Shown: positions 16,867 through 27,976, counted from the stretch's first letter. The stretch is 64,000 nucleotides of DNA from JBICIG01 sp043101605 (GCA_043101605.1 JBICIG010000034.1:9778-73777); one strand, 5' to 3'. Program-made: numbers and translations. The notes: generated by a model from the letters alone, not told the origin.

Positions 16867-18962
16867 AGACGAACCTTCCTGTTGTAGACCCACCATTCGC
16901 CGAGCAGAATCGCGGCCGCGAGCAGGATAAACCAGGGCCAGAGCCGACGCACCCGCGCTCCGTCGTCGCCCGAAGACGCCTCGATCACCGCGCCGTCGAG
17001 CCGGAGTTCCGCCGCGGGGCGGAGGTCCGACTCGCGCGGGTCGAGCATCGCCGACGCGATCGGGCGGACGGCCCGCGCGCCCTCGCGCCGATCGCCGGGC
17101 TCGGCCGGGCCCTCCCAACTGAGCCGATACACGCCGATGCGGGCGAGCGGGCCGAACGCGACGCGCCCCCCGAGCCCGATCTCCAGTGCCGCGGGTTCGC
17201 CCGCGGGCTCGCCGGCATCGTTGGGGACCAGCAGCCGCGCGTTTCGCGCCCCCGGCGGCAGCCGACGCGACGCGACGCTCCCCATCGTCTCGACCTCGCC
17301 CGGCGCGAGCGAGCCGCGGTCGGCGGCGAGGGTCTCGATCGCCGCGGCGATGAACATCGGGAAGCTCAGATCCAGCGGCCAGGTGCTCTCGAGCGGATCG
17401 AACGCGACGAGGATCGACCGGCTCTGTGCGCCCTCGACCTGCACGATCGCCGGCCCGGCGCGGGTCTCGGCGAGGATCTGCGCCCCGGCTTCGGGATCGA
17501 TCGCCAGCCGCGGCGCCCGCTCGAGTTCCACGCCCGCGAAGGTGACATCCCGCACCGCCGGATGCCCGGGAGCGCTCGCGAACAACTCGCTCGGCCCCCC
17601 CATGCTCTGGATCATCACGCCCGAGCCCGGCGGGGCGACGCCCAGCACCAGGGATCGCGCCCGCGGCAGGTCGGGCTCAGCCGCCGCAGCCGCCGCGGGA
17701 CCATCGAGCACCAGCACATCGAACCGCGCCGACTCTCCCGCCGCGACCGCCTCGGCGAACGCGTCGGGCGTGAAGCGTTCGACCAGCCCGCCCGGCGTGC
17801 CGGTGACGGCCGACTCCAGAAACAGGTCTCCCTCGCTCACCAGCGCGATCGCGATCGAGCGCGGCGGGGGGAGCACGACCCACGCCCGATCATCCCGCGA
17901 CAGCGCGTCGACGCGATCCGCCCCGTGCAGGATCGTCACCCTCGCGACCTCGCCCCCGACCGAGGGCACCTCGATCGTCGCGCTGCCCCGACCCGGTCCT
18001 CCCTCGCCCAATGCCTCGACCGGGACCGCGACGATGCGGCGTTGATCTCCGATGACGAACTCCACCTCGACCTCGCGCGCTTCGCCCGCCGTGCTCTGCA
18101 GCCCGAGGAACAGCCGTACCCGCTCGGGGTTGTTCAGCGAGCGGAGCGCGCGCAGCGCGACGATGCCGAGATTGGGCGGGCCGGACGCGGCGTCGGTCGG
18201 ACGCACCAGCCGCACGCGATCGGCCAGGCGCCCGGGGACCGCGTCGGCATCGGCGAACGAGCCGTCGGAGAGCAGGTGGATGACGGGCCCGGCCCGGGTG
18301 GACGCGGCGGCCCCGTCGCCCGGCGCTCGGTTGGTCGGCTCCTCGCCGGGCTCGTTGCCGGGCTCATCGGTCGCCGGTTTCGGATCCTGCGCTCGGGCCA
18401 GTCGCAGCGCGGGAAGCAAGCGTCCGGGCGCATCGGTCGGCTCGATCGACGCGATCGCCTCGAGCAGGCGCTGCCGATCGCTGGTCATCGGCGCCAGGAC
18501 CGTCGCGCCCGCGTCCACGGCGATGACCATGGCCCGGTCGCCCGAGCCGGTGGAGAACGCGCCCGGCGTGCGCAGCGATGCGACGATCTCCGCCGCCTGC
18601 TGCTTGGCGCGATCGAGCCGGGTGGGGGCATCGGGCGCGTCGCCCGTGCGCGCGTTCATGCTCGCCGACCGATCGATCAGGATGATGTGCTGCGCGCCGA
18701 GCGGGCCGGCGCTCCGCCACTCAGGCTGCCCGAGCGCCGCCAGCAGCGACGCCAGCGCCAGCAGTTGCAGCAGCAGCAGGATGTTGCGGCGGAGTCTCTG
18801 GAACGGCGCGTTGGCCTGCAGGTCCTGCACCGCACGCCGCCACAGCAGCGTCGTCGAAATGTCCACCGTCTGCCGGCGGAGCTTGAGGAAGTACAACAGC
18901 ACCAGCAGCGGCACGGCGACCGCCGCGCCCCACAGCGCCAGACCGGGAGAGAGCCAGGTCAA
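16863..18962 (-). CDS. BatA-type VWA-domain membrane protein
   Basis: A 699-residue protein with the BatA N-terminal module: one membrane helix (WGAAVAVPLLVLLYFLKLRR) followed by the conserved LLWRRAVQDLQANAPFQRLR segment and a second helix (ILLLLQLLALASLLAALGQP). A VWA domain with the MIDAS motif DRSAS (97-101) comes next. A long exported middle and a C-terminal helix (WFILLAAAILLGEWWVY) complete it. VWA proteins of this type are thought to be partners of MoxR ATPases in envelope stress or metal-dependent complex assembly. TTG 18962 is the proposed start because it overlaps the TGA of the DUF58 gene (TTGA). Confidence 0.87.
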   Translation of the reverse strand: MTWLSPGLALWGAAVAVPLLVLLYFLKLRRQTVDISTTLLWRRAVQDLQANAPFQRLRRNILLLLQLLALASLLAALGQPEWRSAGPLGAQHIILIDRSASMNARTGDAPDAPTRLDRAKQQAAEIVASLRTPGAFSTGSGDRAMVIAVDAGATVLAPMTSDRQRLLEAIASIEPTDAPGRLLPALRLARAQDPKPATDEPGNEPGEEPTNRAPGDGAAASTRAGPVIHLLSDGSFADADAVPGRLADRVRLVRPTDAASGPPNLGIVALRALRSLNNPERVRLFLGLQSTAGEAREVEVEFVIGDQRRIVAVPVEALGEGGPGRGSATIEVPSVGGEVARVTILHGADRVDALSRDDRAWVVLPPPRSIAIALVSEGDLFLESAVTGTPGGLVERFTPDAFAEAVAAGESARFDVLVLDGPAAAAAAEPDLPRARSLVLGVAPPGSGVMIQSMGGPSELFASAPGHPAVRDVTFAGVELERAPRLAIDPEAGAQILAETRAGPAIVQVEGAQSRSILVAFDPLESTWPLDLSFPMFIAAAIETLAADRGSLAPGEVETMGSVASRRLPPGARNARLLVPNDAGEPAGEPAALEIGLGGRVAFGPLARIGVYRLSWEGPAEPGDRREGARAVRPIASAMLDPRESDLRPAAELRLDGAVIEASSGDDGARVRRLWPWFILLAAAILLGEWWVYNRKVRL

Positions 18963-19924
18963 CGCAGAATCCCCCGCCGCCGGAGCGTGCCCGTGACCAG
19001 TTCCTCGATATCCGCATCCGACGACACCGACAGGAAGGTGATCTCGCGGCGCGCGCAGAACTGGTGCAACCCGTCGCGGTAGGCTTCGAGCGTGCGCCGG
19101 TAGCGGTCCAGCAGCGGGGCGCTGATCGTCACCTCGGCCATGCCGCGGCTCTCGATATCGCGCAGCCGCAGGTCACCCTTGACATCGGGCTCGATCTCCT
19201 GCGGGCTGAGCACCTGGATCGCCACGAGGTCGTACCCGTGCCCGACGAGCAGGCGGAGCCCGTCCTCGTACCCCTTGTCGAAGAAGAAGTCGCTCAGGAC
19301 GACCATCACACCCTTGCCGCGGCGAGACAGCGCCAGTCGCTTGGCGGCATCGCGGAAGTCAAAGTCGCCGGCGGGCTCGATCGAGCAGAGGAACCGCGCC
19401 AGGTCGTGCATGCGCCGCCGCCCACGCAGATCGCGCAGGGAGTGGATCGACGGCAGGGAGTCTGGCGCGGCCAGGGACGGGTCGGCTGATCCCGCGCGGA
19501 CGTGGCCGCCGAGGATCGTGCACGCGACGCGGTTGAGGTTGACGAGCCCGATGGAGCCGAGCGCCATGGCGAAGCGCTGCATGAAGAGGAACTTGCCAGG
19601 CTCGCCGCAGTCGCTGCTGCCCGATGCATCGAGGACGAGGTGGAGCGACAGGTCCTCCTCTTCCATGAAGAGCTTGAGGAAGAGCCGATCGAGTCGGGCG
19701 TAGACATTCCAGTCGATGTGGCGCAGGTCGTCGCCGACGACATAGGGGCGGTGGTCGGCGAACTCGACGCTCTCGCCGCGTTTCTTGCTCCGCCGCTCGC
19801 CCTTGAGCCGACCGGCAAAGACCTTGCGCGAGGCGAGGTCGAGCCGGGCGAGGCGCGCAGCGAGCGCGGGATCGAGCAGGTCCTCGATGCCCGAGGGTCG
19901 GGTTGGCGTGGTCGTGCGACGCAT
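18959..19924 (-). CDS. DUF58 (VWA-like) domain protein
   Basis: A 321-residue cytoplasmic protein with the DUF58 hallmark HRPYVVGDDLRHIDWNVYAR around residue 60 and the degenerate VWA-like segment LVLDASGSSD. DUF58 proteins sit beside MoxR ATPases in nearly all such operons and are presumed to be adaptor or client-binding subunits. It is 21 bases downstream of the lipoprotein gene and shares a TTGA overlap with the BatA-like gene after it. A second, more divergent DUF58 protein is encoded at 61155-62177 on the plus strand. Confidence 0.92.
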   Translation of the reverse strand: MRRTTTPTRPSGIEDLLDPALAARLARLDLASRKVFAGRLKGERRSKKRGESVEFADHRPYVVGDDLRHIDWNVYARLDRLFLKLFMEEEDLSLHLVLDASGSSDCGEPGKFLFMQRFAMALGSIGLVNLNRVACTILGGHVRAGSADPSLAAPDSLPSIHSLRDLRGRRRMHDLARFLCSIEPAGDFDFRDAAKRLALSRRGKGVMVVLSDFFFDKGYEDGLRLLVGHGYDLVAIQVLSPQEIEPDVKGDLRLRDIESRGMAEVTISAPLLDRYRRTLEAYRDGLHQFCARREITFLSVSSDADIEELVTGTLRRRGILR

Positions 19925-19945
19925 GGAAGAAGGTCGGCCCGCCGA

Positions 19946-20539
19946 TCATCGCACGCGCTTGAACTCCATCACATCCATCCACGCCGCGGGATCCTTCGCT
20001 GCTCGCGTGAGCAGCTTCTCGAGCGCCGAGGGGGTCGCGGCGATCAGCGGCGGCGCATCGGTCCCCGGGAACTCCGTCGTCGCGATCACCTTGCTCTGGG
20101 TCTGCTGGTCGACCCACTCCTCGTCGAGGGCCCACGCCCGGGCCCGCCCGTCCTCGAGTTCCAATCGGGCGAACATATGGACCGGAATCAGCAGCCACGA
20201 ATGGTCGTCGTTGAGGTCGTCGATCGTGCGGTCGGGCAGGGTCATATCGACGAACAGCCCTCCCTGAAACAGATGGAGGGTGATCTTGTAGAAGAGCGTC
20301 TTGCCGTCCTCGCCCGGGGCGCGGATCTCGTAGACCTCGTCCTCCATCTGCACAATGGTGAACTCTTCGCCGTCCTCCTCCCCGTCGTCGACCGCGACCC
20401 AGGTGCCGACGATGCGATCGTCCTTGATGCGCGTCTCGAGCGTGAGCCCCGTCAGCGCGGGCGTGGCGCACCCCCCGAGCGTGACGAGCATGAACAGGGA
20501 AGCGGTTAGGAGCAGGTGCAACGGCGTGGCGCGGGACAT
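19946..20539 (-). CDS. lipoprotein of the MoxR locus, function unknown
   Basis: A 197-residue protein with a lipoprotein signal peptide (lipobox LGGC, near residue 24) and an otherwise soluble, beta-rich sequence with an acidic patch (DDGEEDGEEF). ATG 20539 has the Shine-Dalgarno AAAGGAA about 6 bases ahead; an in-frame ATG at 20572 lacks one and would bury the signal peptide. No domain was recognised. It lies between moxR and the DUF58 gene, so it is probably a periplasm-facing part of the same system. Confidence 0.7.
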   Translation of the reverse strand: MSRATPLHLLLTASLFMLVTLGGCATPALTGLTLETRIKDDRIVGTWVAVDDGEEDGEEFTIVQMEDEVYEIRAPGEDGKTLFYKITLHLFQGGLFVDMTLPDRTIDDLNDDHSWLLIPVHMFARLELEDGRARAWALDEEWVDQQTQSKVIATTEFPGTDAPPLIAATPSALEKLLTRAAKDPAAWMDVMEFKRVR

Positions 20540-20590
20540 GGGGGTTCCTTTCGGGCGCGTCGGGTCATCCATCGGCGATGCGGGCGTCGA

Positions 20591-21640
<1,050 letters not shown>

Positions 21641-21706
21641 GGTCGCTTCCTTCATGCGTGCGGATGGGTCGGGTGCGGTCTTCGATGCATCCGGGTGTTG
21701 GTGCGG

Positions 21707-24700
21707 TCAGGTCTGGTCCCGCTGCTCGCGGGCGCGGCGTTTGGCGGCCATCAGCCGGTCGAGCCCGCTTGATTGTTCGACTTCGCCCCCGTCCGGTTGC
21801 CCGGCGGGCGGACGGACCGGCGTGGGCCCGCGGGCGGGCGGAACCGGTTCGGCGGCCCGGTCGCCCGCGGGCGGTCGCGCCGCGGCGACCCGCATGGCGT
21901 CGGCGACCGCCTGCGAGCTTCGGGAGGGCTTGCCGGGTGAATCGGACGCGGGCGTTTCCGACGAGACCGCTTGATCGGCCGGAGCCTCATCGGACGAGCC
22001 CATCCGCTGCCTCGCCTGCTCCCGCGCCTGCTGGAGCGCCGACAGCGACGCCCCGGCCGACTGCGCCCGCGGCCGCAGCGACTCACGCAGCCAGCGCATC
22101 CCGGCGAGCAGGTCCAGCCGGACACGGCGCAGCGCGACATCGAGCAGCAGCAGGCCCGCGGCGATCGCGGCGAGCAACATCCAGATCGGCCCGACCTGCA
22201 GCGGCATCGTGATCCCGTCGCGGGACCACAACGCCGCGCCCGGCGCTTCGTCCAGCGACAGCACGCGCCCGCCGGTGAGGTCGGCGACGCGGCGGAGGAG
22301 CGCCTCGTTGGCGCGCGCAAAGCGCAGTTCGTCGCCGCGCGAGCGAGTGAACGCCGCCTGCGCCACGCCCCGCGCTCCCTCGCCCCCGTCATCGACCGCG
22401 TGCTGGACCGACACCACGAAGGTGCCCTCGGCGCGTGCATCGAAGCGCCCCTCCCACACCCCGGGCCCGGTCTGGCGGAGGTCGAGCGTGGGAGACTCCC
22501 CCCCGGGCCCGGCGACACGGGCGCGAAGCGTCCCGCCGACCAGCGGCTCGCCCTGGTCATCGACCGCCCGCACCGTCACGATCGCATCGTCGCCCTCGCG
22601 ACGGGTGTCGACGCGAAGATTGGCGCTGCCGGCGGCCCGCATCGCCCAGCGGACATGCTGCTCCCACAACGCGCGGTACCCGCTCCACGCTTGCCACCCC
22701 GTCGCCCACTTTCCGCCCGCATCCGACATGAAGCAGACGACGCGCCCGAGCCCGAACTGACGCTGGGCCATGATCGGGTCTTCCTCGGGCCCGCGCATCG
22801 TCACCTGGCTGACGCCCCCCTCGCGGTCGGCGGTGACGACATACCCCGTGATCGGCGGCACGCCGGGGATCCCGCGCAGCGGTTCGGAACCCGCGCTCAC
22901 CAGCGCGGGGGTGACCGGGTCGCCCTCCCAGATCAGGCTCCGCCGAACGATCTGGGCTTCCTTGGTGAAGATCTGGGGGAGCTCGGTGCGGATCGACGAG
23001 CCCCGCACCTTATAGAAACGCCCGCCGCTGCCCTCGCCGAGCGCGCGCATGAGTTGATCGTCGGCCCCGTCGCCGATCGAAACGGTCGAGACCGTGATGC
23101 CCGCGTCGCGCAGGCGCTCGAGCGCCCCGGGCACGCCCCCGCCCGAGACCGTCGTCTGCCCGTCGGACAGCACGATGATGTGACGCTGACCGGCCTCGGC
23201 ATCGGCGAGTGATTCCCGGGCCGCATCCAGCGCCGGGAACAGGTTCGTCCCGCCCCCCAGCCCGATCGAACGGATCCGGCGTGCCACGACCTGCGGCTGG
23301 TTCTCGGCCAGCGGAACATCCACCCGGAACGACCCGCTGAACGAGATCACCGTGATCAGGTCACGCTCCGACAGCGTGTCGGTCGCGGCGACCGACGCGG
23401 CGATCGCCAGATCGAGCTGCGACGCGCTGGTGCCCGAGACCGGGGCCCCCATCGAACCCGAGGCGTCGAGCACGATCGCCAGCGCGCCTCGCGGCAACTG
23501 GCGGTTCTGCGGCGGGTCGAGCCGCACGGGCAACGCCTCGGCCAGCGGCGAGCCGATCCAACCCCCGGCGCCGTACGCGTTCTCGCCCCCGATCATCACC
23601 AGCCCGCCCCCGTTGTCGGAAACGAACCGGGCAAGATCGAGCTGCGACTGCTCGCTGAACGCGTAGGCCGGCTGGTTGACCAGCACGATGCCGTCGTAGC
23701 CCACCAGTTCGGCATAGTCCTGCGGGAACAGTTCCGGGGTGATCACTTCCAGCCCGATCGCCGCGTCGCGCAGGGTCGCGATGAGCGCCTCGGATTCGGC
23801 GAGCCCCTCGGGTCCGGGCGGGCGGACGAGCAGCAGCCGCCCGTCGCCGGTGACGAAGGTCACGCCCGAGGCGGTGTTGTTCTCGAGCACCGCGTCGCCG
23901 CGCGGCGAGCCGCCCGCGAGTTCGGGCTCGAAGCGCGCTGCGAACCGGGCCGTCCCGCTCGATCCGGCGGGCACATCGAGCGCGATGACATTGCGCCCGG
24001 GCGCGAGCCGCACGGGAAGCCCGATCGCGTCCTCGGTCAGCCGCACGAGTTGGTCGTTCATGGAGAGGTAGAGCGTTCCCCGCGCCGGGGCCGACGCGTG
24101 GAGCGCCACGCGCACGACCATCGGCTCGCCTTCGCGGGCGGCCGGGGGCACGGTCAACTCCTCGGCAATCACCTCCGCGTCGTGGGCGAACGGCAGCGGC
24201 ACGACATCGATCGGCACCCCGGCCGAGGCGGCTTCGGTCGCCGCGTCGAGCAACCCGCCCGCCGTCTCGTTGCCATCGGACAGAAGCAGGATGCGACCGG
24301 CGGCGTCGGCGGGAATGATCCCCCGCGCCAGCCGCACCGCCGACGCGAGATCGGTCGTCGAGGCATCGCCCAGGGAACCCGCCGCGCCCGAGACGCCCCG
24401 GACGGTCGGGAGCGCCTGGATGAAAGGCTCCCCCGCCGCGGTCACGAGCCCAAGCCGGTCACTCGCGGGCTTGTCGTCGCCGACCGCCCGCACGAACCGC
24501 TGCGCCTGCTCTGCGAGCCCCAGCGGGATGGATCGGCTGACATCCACCACCGCCACCACCGCGACCGCATCGGCCCGGCGTCGGCACCCCGGCTGGGCGG
24601 CCACGGCGATCAGCAGCCCCATCAGCACGCACCGCACGATCGGCGACGCCCACCTCGTCCACCCCGACAGCCCCGCCAGGCTCGACCGCCCGATCCACAC

Positions 24701-24790
24701 CACCGCGACCAGCGCGATCGGCAGCAGCACGAGGATCCACGGCTCGTCGAACCGGAGCGGACCCAGCGAAAGTGAAGCGAGCATCGGCAT
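21707..24790 (-). CDS. giant membrane protein with two VWA domains and a GATase-like module
   Basis: About 1027 residues. Two membrane helices at the start (PWILVLLPIALVAVVWIG, IVRCVLMGLLIAVAAQPG) are followed by a first VWA domain (MIDAS-like DVSRS at 83-87). A beta-rich linker and a class I amidotransferase-like stretch without an obvious catalytic Cys come next (GDGRLLLVRPPGP to MIGGENAYGAGGW, about 316-411). A second, better conserved VWA domain has the MIDAS DASGS at 442-446, and one membrane helix lies near residue 890 (PIWMLLAAIAAGLLLLDVAL). This order (VWA, GATase-like, VWA) is familiar from Planctomycetes. An in-frame ATG lies at 24784. It is probably the first gene of the locus, with a divergent promoter region shared with the peptidase gene. 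Confidence 0.85.
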   Translation of the reverse strand: MPMLASLSLGPLRFDEPWILVLLPIALVAVVWIGRSSLAGLSGWTRWASPIVRCVLMGLLIAVAAQPGCRRRADAVAVVAVVDVSRSIPLGLAEQAQRFVRAVGDDKPASDRLGLVTAAGEPFIQALPTVRGVSGAAGSLGDASTTDLASAVRLARGIIPADAAGRILLLSDGNETAGGLLDAATEAASAGVPIDVVPLPFAHDAEVIAEELTVPPAAREGEPMVVRVALHASAPARGTLYLSMNDQLVRLTEDAIGLPVRLAPGRNVIALDVPAGSSGTARFAARFEPELAGGSPRGDAVLENNTASGVTFVTGDGRLLLVRPPGPEGLAESEALIATLRDAAIGLEVITPELFPQDYAELVGYDGIVLVNQPAYAFSEQSQLDLARFVSDNGGGLVMIGGENAYGAGGWIGSPLAEALPVRLDPPQNRQLPRGALAIVLDASGSMGAPVSGTSASQLDLAIAASVAATDTLSERDLITVISFSGSFRVDVPLAENQPQVVARRIRSIGLGGGTNLFPALDAARESLADAEAGQRHIIVLSDGQTTVSGGGVPGALERLRDAGITVSTVSIGDGADDQLMRALGEGSGGRFYKVRGSSIRTELPQIFTKEAQIVRRSLIWEGDPVTPALVSAGSEPLRGIPGVPPITGYVVTADREGGVSQVTMRGPEEDPIMAQRQFGLGRVVCFMSDAGGKWATGWQAWSGYRALWEQHVRWAMRAAGSANLRVDTRREGDDAIVTVRAVDDQGEPLVGGTLRARVAGPGGESPTLDLRQTGPGVWEGRFDARAEGTFVVSVQHAVDDGGEGARGVAQAAFTRSRGDELRFARANEALLRRVADLTGGRVLSLDEAPGAALWSRDGITMPLQVGPIWMLLAAIAAGLLLLDVALRRVRLDLLAGMRWLRESLRPRAQSAGASLSALQQAREQARQRMGSSDEAPADQAVSSETPASDSPGKPSRSSQAVADAMRVAAARPPAGDRAAEPVPPARGPTPVRPPAGQPDGGEVEQSSGLDRLMAAKRRAREQRDQT

Positions 24791-24914
24791 CCGGCCCTTC
24801 CTTGGGGATCGGCGCGGAGTTGGTTCGTCATCGGCCTCGGTCGGCCGACCCGCATGATACGAACGCCTCCCGGATGCGTTCGCCGACACGAGCGCCGGCT
24901 ATCATCCCGGCTTC

Positions 24915-26057
24915 ATGGGCAAGACCACCACCAAAGCCGGCTCTCGCCGTTCCGCCGCGGGCGATGTGCACGCCGACCGACGCGCCAGGCTCCGCAAGGC
25001 GCTGGCGTCCCACGGCGTCGACGCCGTCCTCGTCACCGATCCCATCGATGTCGGGTACCTCACCGGGTTCCTCGGGGGCGACAGCTACCTGCTGCTCCCC
25101 GCAACCGCCCGCAGCAAGCCGGTCGTCATCAGCGACTTCCGCTACCAGGAAGAACTCGAGCCGCTCAAGCCCGCTGTCTCGATTCACATCCGACGCGGCT
25201 CGTTCGGCGATTCGATCAAGGCGCTCTCGGGCGGGATGCAACTCGGCTCGATCGCCGTGCAGGGCGAGCATGTCTCGCTGGCGCAGTTCGACACGCTGGG
25301 CAAGGCGGTCGGCAAGAAGAAGCTCCGCCCGATCACCGGGCTCGTGACGGACCTCCGCATCCGCAAGGACGAGACGGAGATCGCGCAGATCCGCCGCGCG
25401 GTCAGGGTGCAGGAAGCGGCCCTGCTCGCGGTGCTCCCCACCATCGAGCCCGGGCAGACCGAACTCGAGATCGCCGCCCGCCTCGAGGCGGAGATGAAGT
25501 CCCGCGGCTCGAGCCAGCCCGGGTTCAACACGATCGTCGCCGCGGGCGCCAACGGCTCGCTCCCCCACTACCGCCCCCAGCGCGTCAAGGTGAGGAAGAA
25601 CCAGCCGCTGCTGATCGACTGGGGCTCGGTCGTCGAGGGATACCACGGCGACATGACGCGGACCTTTGCGGTGGGCAAGTGGTCCAAGACCGTGATCGAG
25701 ATCTACGACATCGTGCACGAGGCGCACCTGGCCGCCGCCGCGGCGCTCGCCCCGGGCAAGTCGACGCGGGAGATCGACGGGATCGCCCGCGATCACATCG
25801 CCAGGGCCGGCTACGCCGAGTACTTCGGGCACGGGCTGGGGCACGGCATGGGGATGCAGGGTCACGAGGACCCGCGGCTGAACCCGCTGTACGCCGACCG
25901 CGTGCTCGAACCCGGGCATGTGGTCACGATCGAGCCGGGCATCTACCTGCCGGGGGTCGGCGGGGTGCGGCTCGAGGACGACTTCGTGGTGACCGAGCGT
26001 GGCTCGAAGAACCTGTGCTCGCTGCCGATGGACCGCGGCTGGGCGACATTGTGCTAA
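24915..26057 (+). CDS. M24-family Xaa-Pro aminopeptidase-like metallopeptidase
   Basis: A 380-residue two-domain protein: an N-terminal creatinase-like domain and a C-terminal pita-bread domain with the five metal ligands of M24 enzymes visible as LLIDWGS (Asp), YHGDMTR (Asp), FGHGLGHGMG (His), VVTIEPGIY (Glu) and RLEDDF (Glu). These enzymes remove N-terminal residues from peptides with Pro at the second position. The family is often placed near acetyl-CoA carboxylase genes, and here accB follows after 71 bases. The N-terminus is basic (KTTTKAGSRRSA) but has no signal peptide, so the protein is cytoplasmic. Confidence 0.93.
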   Translation: MGKTTTKAGSRRSAAGDVHADRRARLRKALASHGVDAVLVTDPIDVGYLTGFLGGDSYLLLPATARSKPVVISDFRYQEELEPLKPAVSIHIRRGSFGDSIKALSGGMQLGSIAVQGEHVSLAQFDTLGKAVGKKKLRPITGLVTDLRIRKDETEIAQIRRAVRVQEAALLAVLPTIEPGQTELEIAARLEAEMKSRGSSQPGFNTIVAAGANGSLPHYRPQRVKVRKNQPLLIDWGSVVEGYHGDMTRTFAVGKWSKTVIEIYDIVHEAHLAAAAALAPGKSTREIDGIARDHIARAGYAEYFGHGLGHGMGMQGHEDPRLNPLYADRVLEPGHVVTIEPGIYLPGVGGVRLEDDFVVTERGSKNLCSLPMDRGWATLC

Positions 26058-26058
26058 G

Positions 26059-26084
26059 CTCCCGGGCTTGATGAGCCGCGGGAG
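26059..26084 (+). other. GC-rich hairpin between the M24 peptidase gene and accB
   Basis: CTCCCGGGC at 26059-26067 pairs with GCCGCGGGAG at 26075-26084, giving nine pairs with one bulged base and a seven-base loop. It begins two bases after the stop codon. There is no T-run after it, so it is a poor intrinsic terminator; it could be a processing or mild attenuation element. Nothing shows function directly. Confidence 0.35.
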
Positions 26085-26128
26085 AACGGGCCCGGCGCGA
26101 CCGAGCGGGCCGAAGGGGTTGAGTCGGC

Positions 26129-26578
26129 ATGATCGACATTCGCAAGCTCAAGGAACTCGTTCGGCTGATGGTCGAGAACGACCTGTCCGAACTCGATCTG
26201 CGTGACAAGGAAGAGAAGGTGACGATCAAGCGCGGGCCCGAGGGCGTGCCGATGATCGCCGCCTCTCCCGTCGCCCACGCCGCCGCACGCCCCGCCCCGG
26301 CCGACGCATCGGGCGACGAGCCCGCCGCCGAGAGCGGACTGGTCGCGATCGAGAGCCCCATGGTCGGGACCTTCTACTCCAAGCCAAACCCCGATGCCGA
26401 GTCGTTCGTGTCCAGCGGCGCCGCGGTCTCGCCCGACACGGTCGTCTGCCTCGTCGAGGCCATGAAGGTCTTCAACGAGATCAAGGCCGAGACCTCCGGC
26501 ACCGTCGAGCGCATCCTCGTCAAGGACGGCGATTCGGTCGAGTTCGGGCAGCGCCTCATGCTCGTCCGCCCGGACTGA
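26129..26578 (+). CDS. accB: biotin carboxyl carrier protein of acetyl-CoA carboxylase
   Basis: A 149-residue protein with the AccB layout: a charged N-terminal helix region (MIDIRKLKELVRLMVENDLSE), an Ala/Pro-rich flexible linker of about 30 residues and a C-terminal biotinyl domain with EAMKVFNEI. The lysine that carries biotin is Lys113. It shuttles carboxybiotin between AccC and the AccAD carboxyltransferase for malonyl-CoA synthesis. accC starts 57 bases downstream, the conserved pairing. accA and accD are not in the window. Confidence 0.96.
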   Translation: MIDIRKLKELVRLMVENDLSELDLRDKEEKVTIKRGPEGVPMIAASPVAHAAARPAPADASGDEPAAESGLVAIESPMVGTFYSKPNPDAESFVSSGAAVSPDTVVCLVEAMKVFNEIKAETSGTVERILVKDGDSVEFGQRLMLVRPD

Positions 26579-26635
26579 CCCGACCCCATCCGGCGCGGCG
26601 CCGACGCGAGCCACGCCCCGAGAGACGCCGACGAG

Positions 26636-27976
26636 ATGTTCAAGAGAATCCTGATCGCCAACCGTGGAGAGATCGCCCTGCGGATCATCCGCGCCTGCCG
26701 AGAACTCGGCATCGAGGCGGTCTGCGTCTACTCCAAAGCCGACAAGGATGCGGCGTACCTCAGGCTCGCCGACCGAGCCATCTGCATCGGCGAGGCCCCC
26801 GCCAGCGACAGCTACCTCAACATCGCCCGGCTCATCTCCGCCGCCGAGATCGCCGATGTCGACGCCATCCATCCGGGCTACGGCTTCCTCGCCGAACGCG
26901 CCGACTTCTCGGCCATCTGCCGCGACTGCAAGATCACCTTCATCGGCCTCAGCCCCGAGGCGATGCACCGCCTGGGCGACAAGGTCGAGGCCAAACGCTT
27001 CGCCAAGCAGGCCAAGGTCCCCATCTTCCCGGGCTCCGAGGGCGCGGTCGAGGAGGAAGCCGAGGCCATCGAGACCGCCGACGAAATCGGCTACCCCGTC
27101 ATCATCAAGGCCGCCGCCGGCGGGGGCGGGCGCGGGATGCGCGTCTGCCACAACGAGGCCTCCCTCCGATCCAACCTCCGCCAGGCCCAGCAGGAAGCCC
27201 TCGCCGCCTTCGGCAACGGGGCCGTCTTCATCGAGAAATTCCTCGAGAAGGCCCGCCATGTCGAGGTCCAGGTGCTGGGCGATTCCAGGGGCAACGCGAT
27301 CCACCTCTTCGAACGCGACTGCTCGATGCAGCGCCGCCACCAGAAGATCATCGAGGAAGCCCCGGGCCCCGGCATCGACCGCAAGAAGATGCTCGCCGTC
27401 TGCGAGAGCGCCGCTCGCCTGATCCGGACCGCCGACTACTGCGGCGCCGCCACCGTCGAGTTCCTCATGGACGGCACCCAGAGCTTCTACATGCTCGAGG
27501 TCAACACCCGCGTCCAGGTCGAGCACCCGGTCACCGAGATGATCACCGGCGTGGACATCGTCAAGGCCTCCATCCTCGTCGCCGCCGGCGAGCCCCTCCC
27601 CTGGAAGCAGCGCGACATCGAGGTCCGCGGGCACGCGATCGAGTGCCGCATCAACGCCGAGGACCCCGACCGCAAGTTCATGCCGAGCCCCGGGCGCATC
27701 GACCTGTACGAACTCCCCGGCGGGCCCGGCGTCCGCATCGACTCCCATGTCGTCCCGGGCTACACCGTCCCGCCCAACTACGACTCGATGATCGGCAAGC
27801 TCATCGTCCACGCCGACTCGCGCGACGAAGCGATCGCCCGCATGAGCCGCGCCCTCCGCGAGTTCAAGGTCGGGCCCATCAAGACCACCATCGGGCTCCA
27901 CCGCCAGCTCATGGAAAACTCGGGCTTCCGCCAGGGCGGCGTCGACATCCACTTCCTCGAGCGCCTGCTCGCCTGA
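26636..27976 (+). CDS. accC: biotin carboxylase subunit of acetyl-CoA carboxylase
   Basis: A 446-residue ATP-grasp enzyme that carboxylates the biotin of AccB. It starts with ILIANRGEIALRI, has the Gly-rich ATP-binding loop KAAAGGGGRGMRVC, the catalytic region with RDCSMQRRHQKIIEEAP, and the block MLEVNTRVQVEHPVTE that contains metal and bicarbonate-site residues. Length and all blocks agree with AccC, and pairing with accB excludes pyruvate or propionyl-CoA carboxylase fusions. After the stop comes about 650 bases of non-coding DNA. Confidence 0.97.
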   Translation: MFKRILIANRGEIALRIIRACRELGIEAVCVYSKADKDAAYLRLADRAICIGEAPASDSYLNIARLISAAEIADVDAIHPGYGFLAERADFSAICRDCKITFIGLSPEAMHRLGDKVEAKRFAKQAKVPIFPGSEGAVEEEAEAIETADEIGYPVIIKAAAGGGGRGMRVCHNEASLRSNLRQAQQEALAAFGNGAVFIEKFLEKARHVEVQVLGDSRGNAIHLFERDCSMQRRHQKIIEEAPGPGIDRKKMLAVCESAARLIRTADYCGAATVEFLMDGTQSFYMLEVNTRVQVEHPVTEMITGVDIVKASILVAAGEPLPWKQRDIEVRGHAIECRINAEDPDRKFMPSPGRIDLYELPGGPGVRIDSHVVPGYTVPPNYDSMIGKLIVHADSRDEAIARMSRALREFKVGPIKTTIGLHRQLMENSGFRQGGVDIHFLERLLA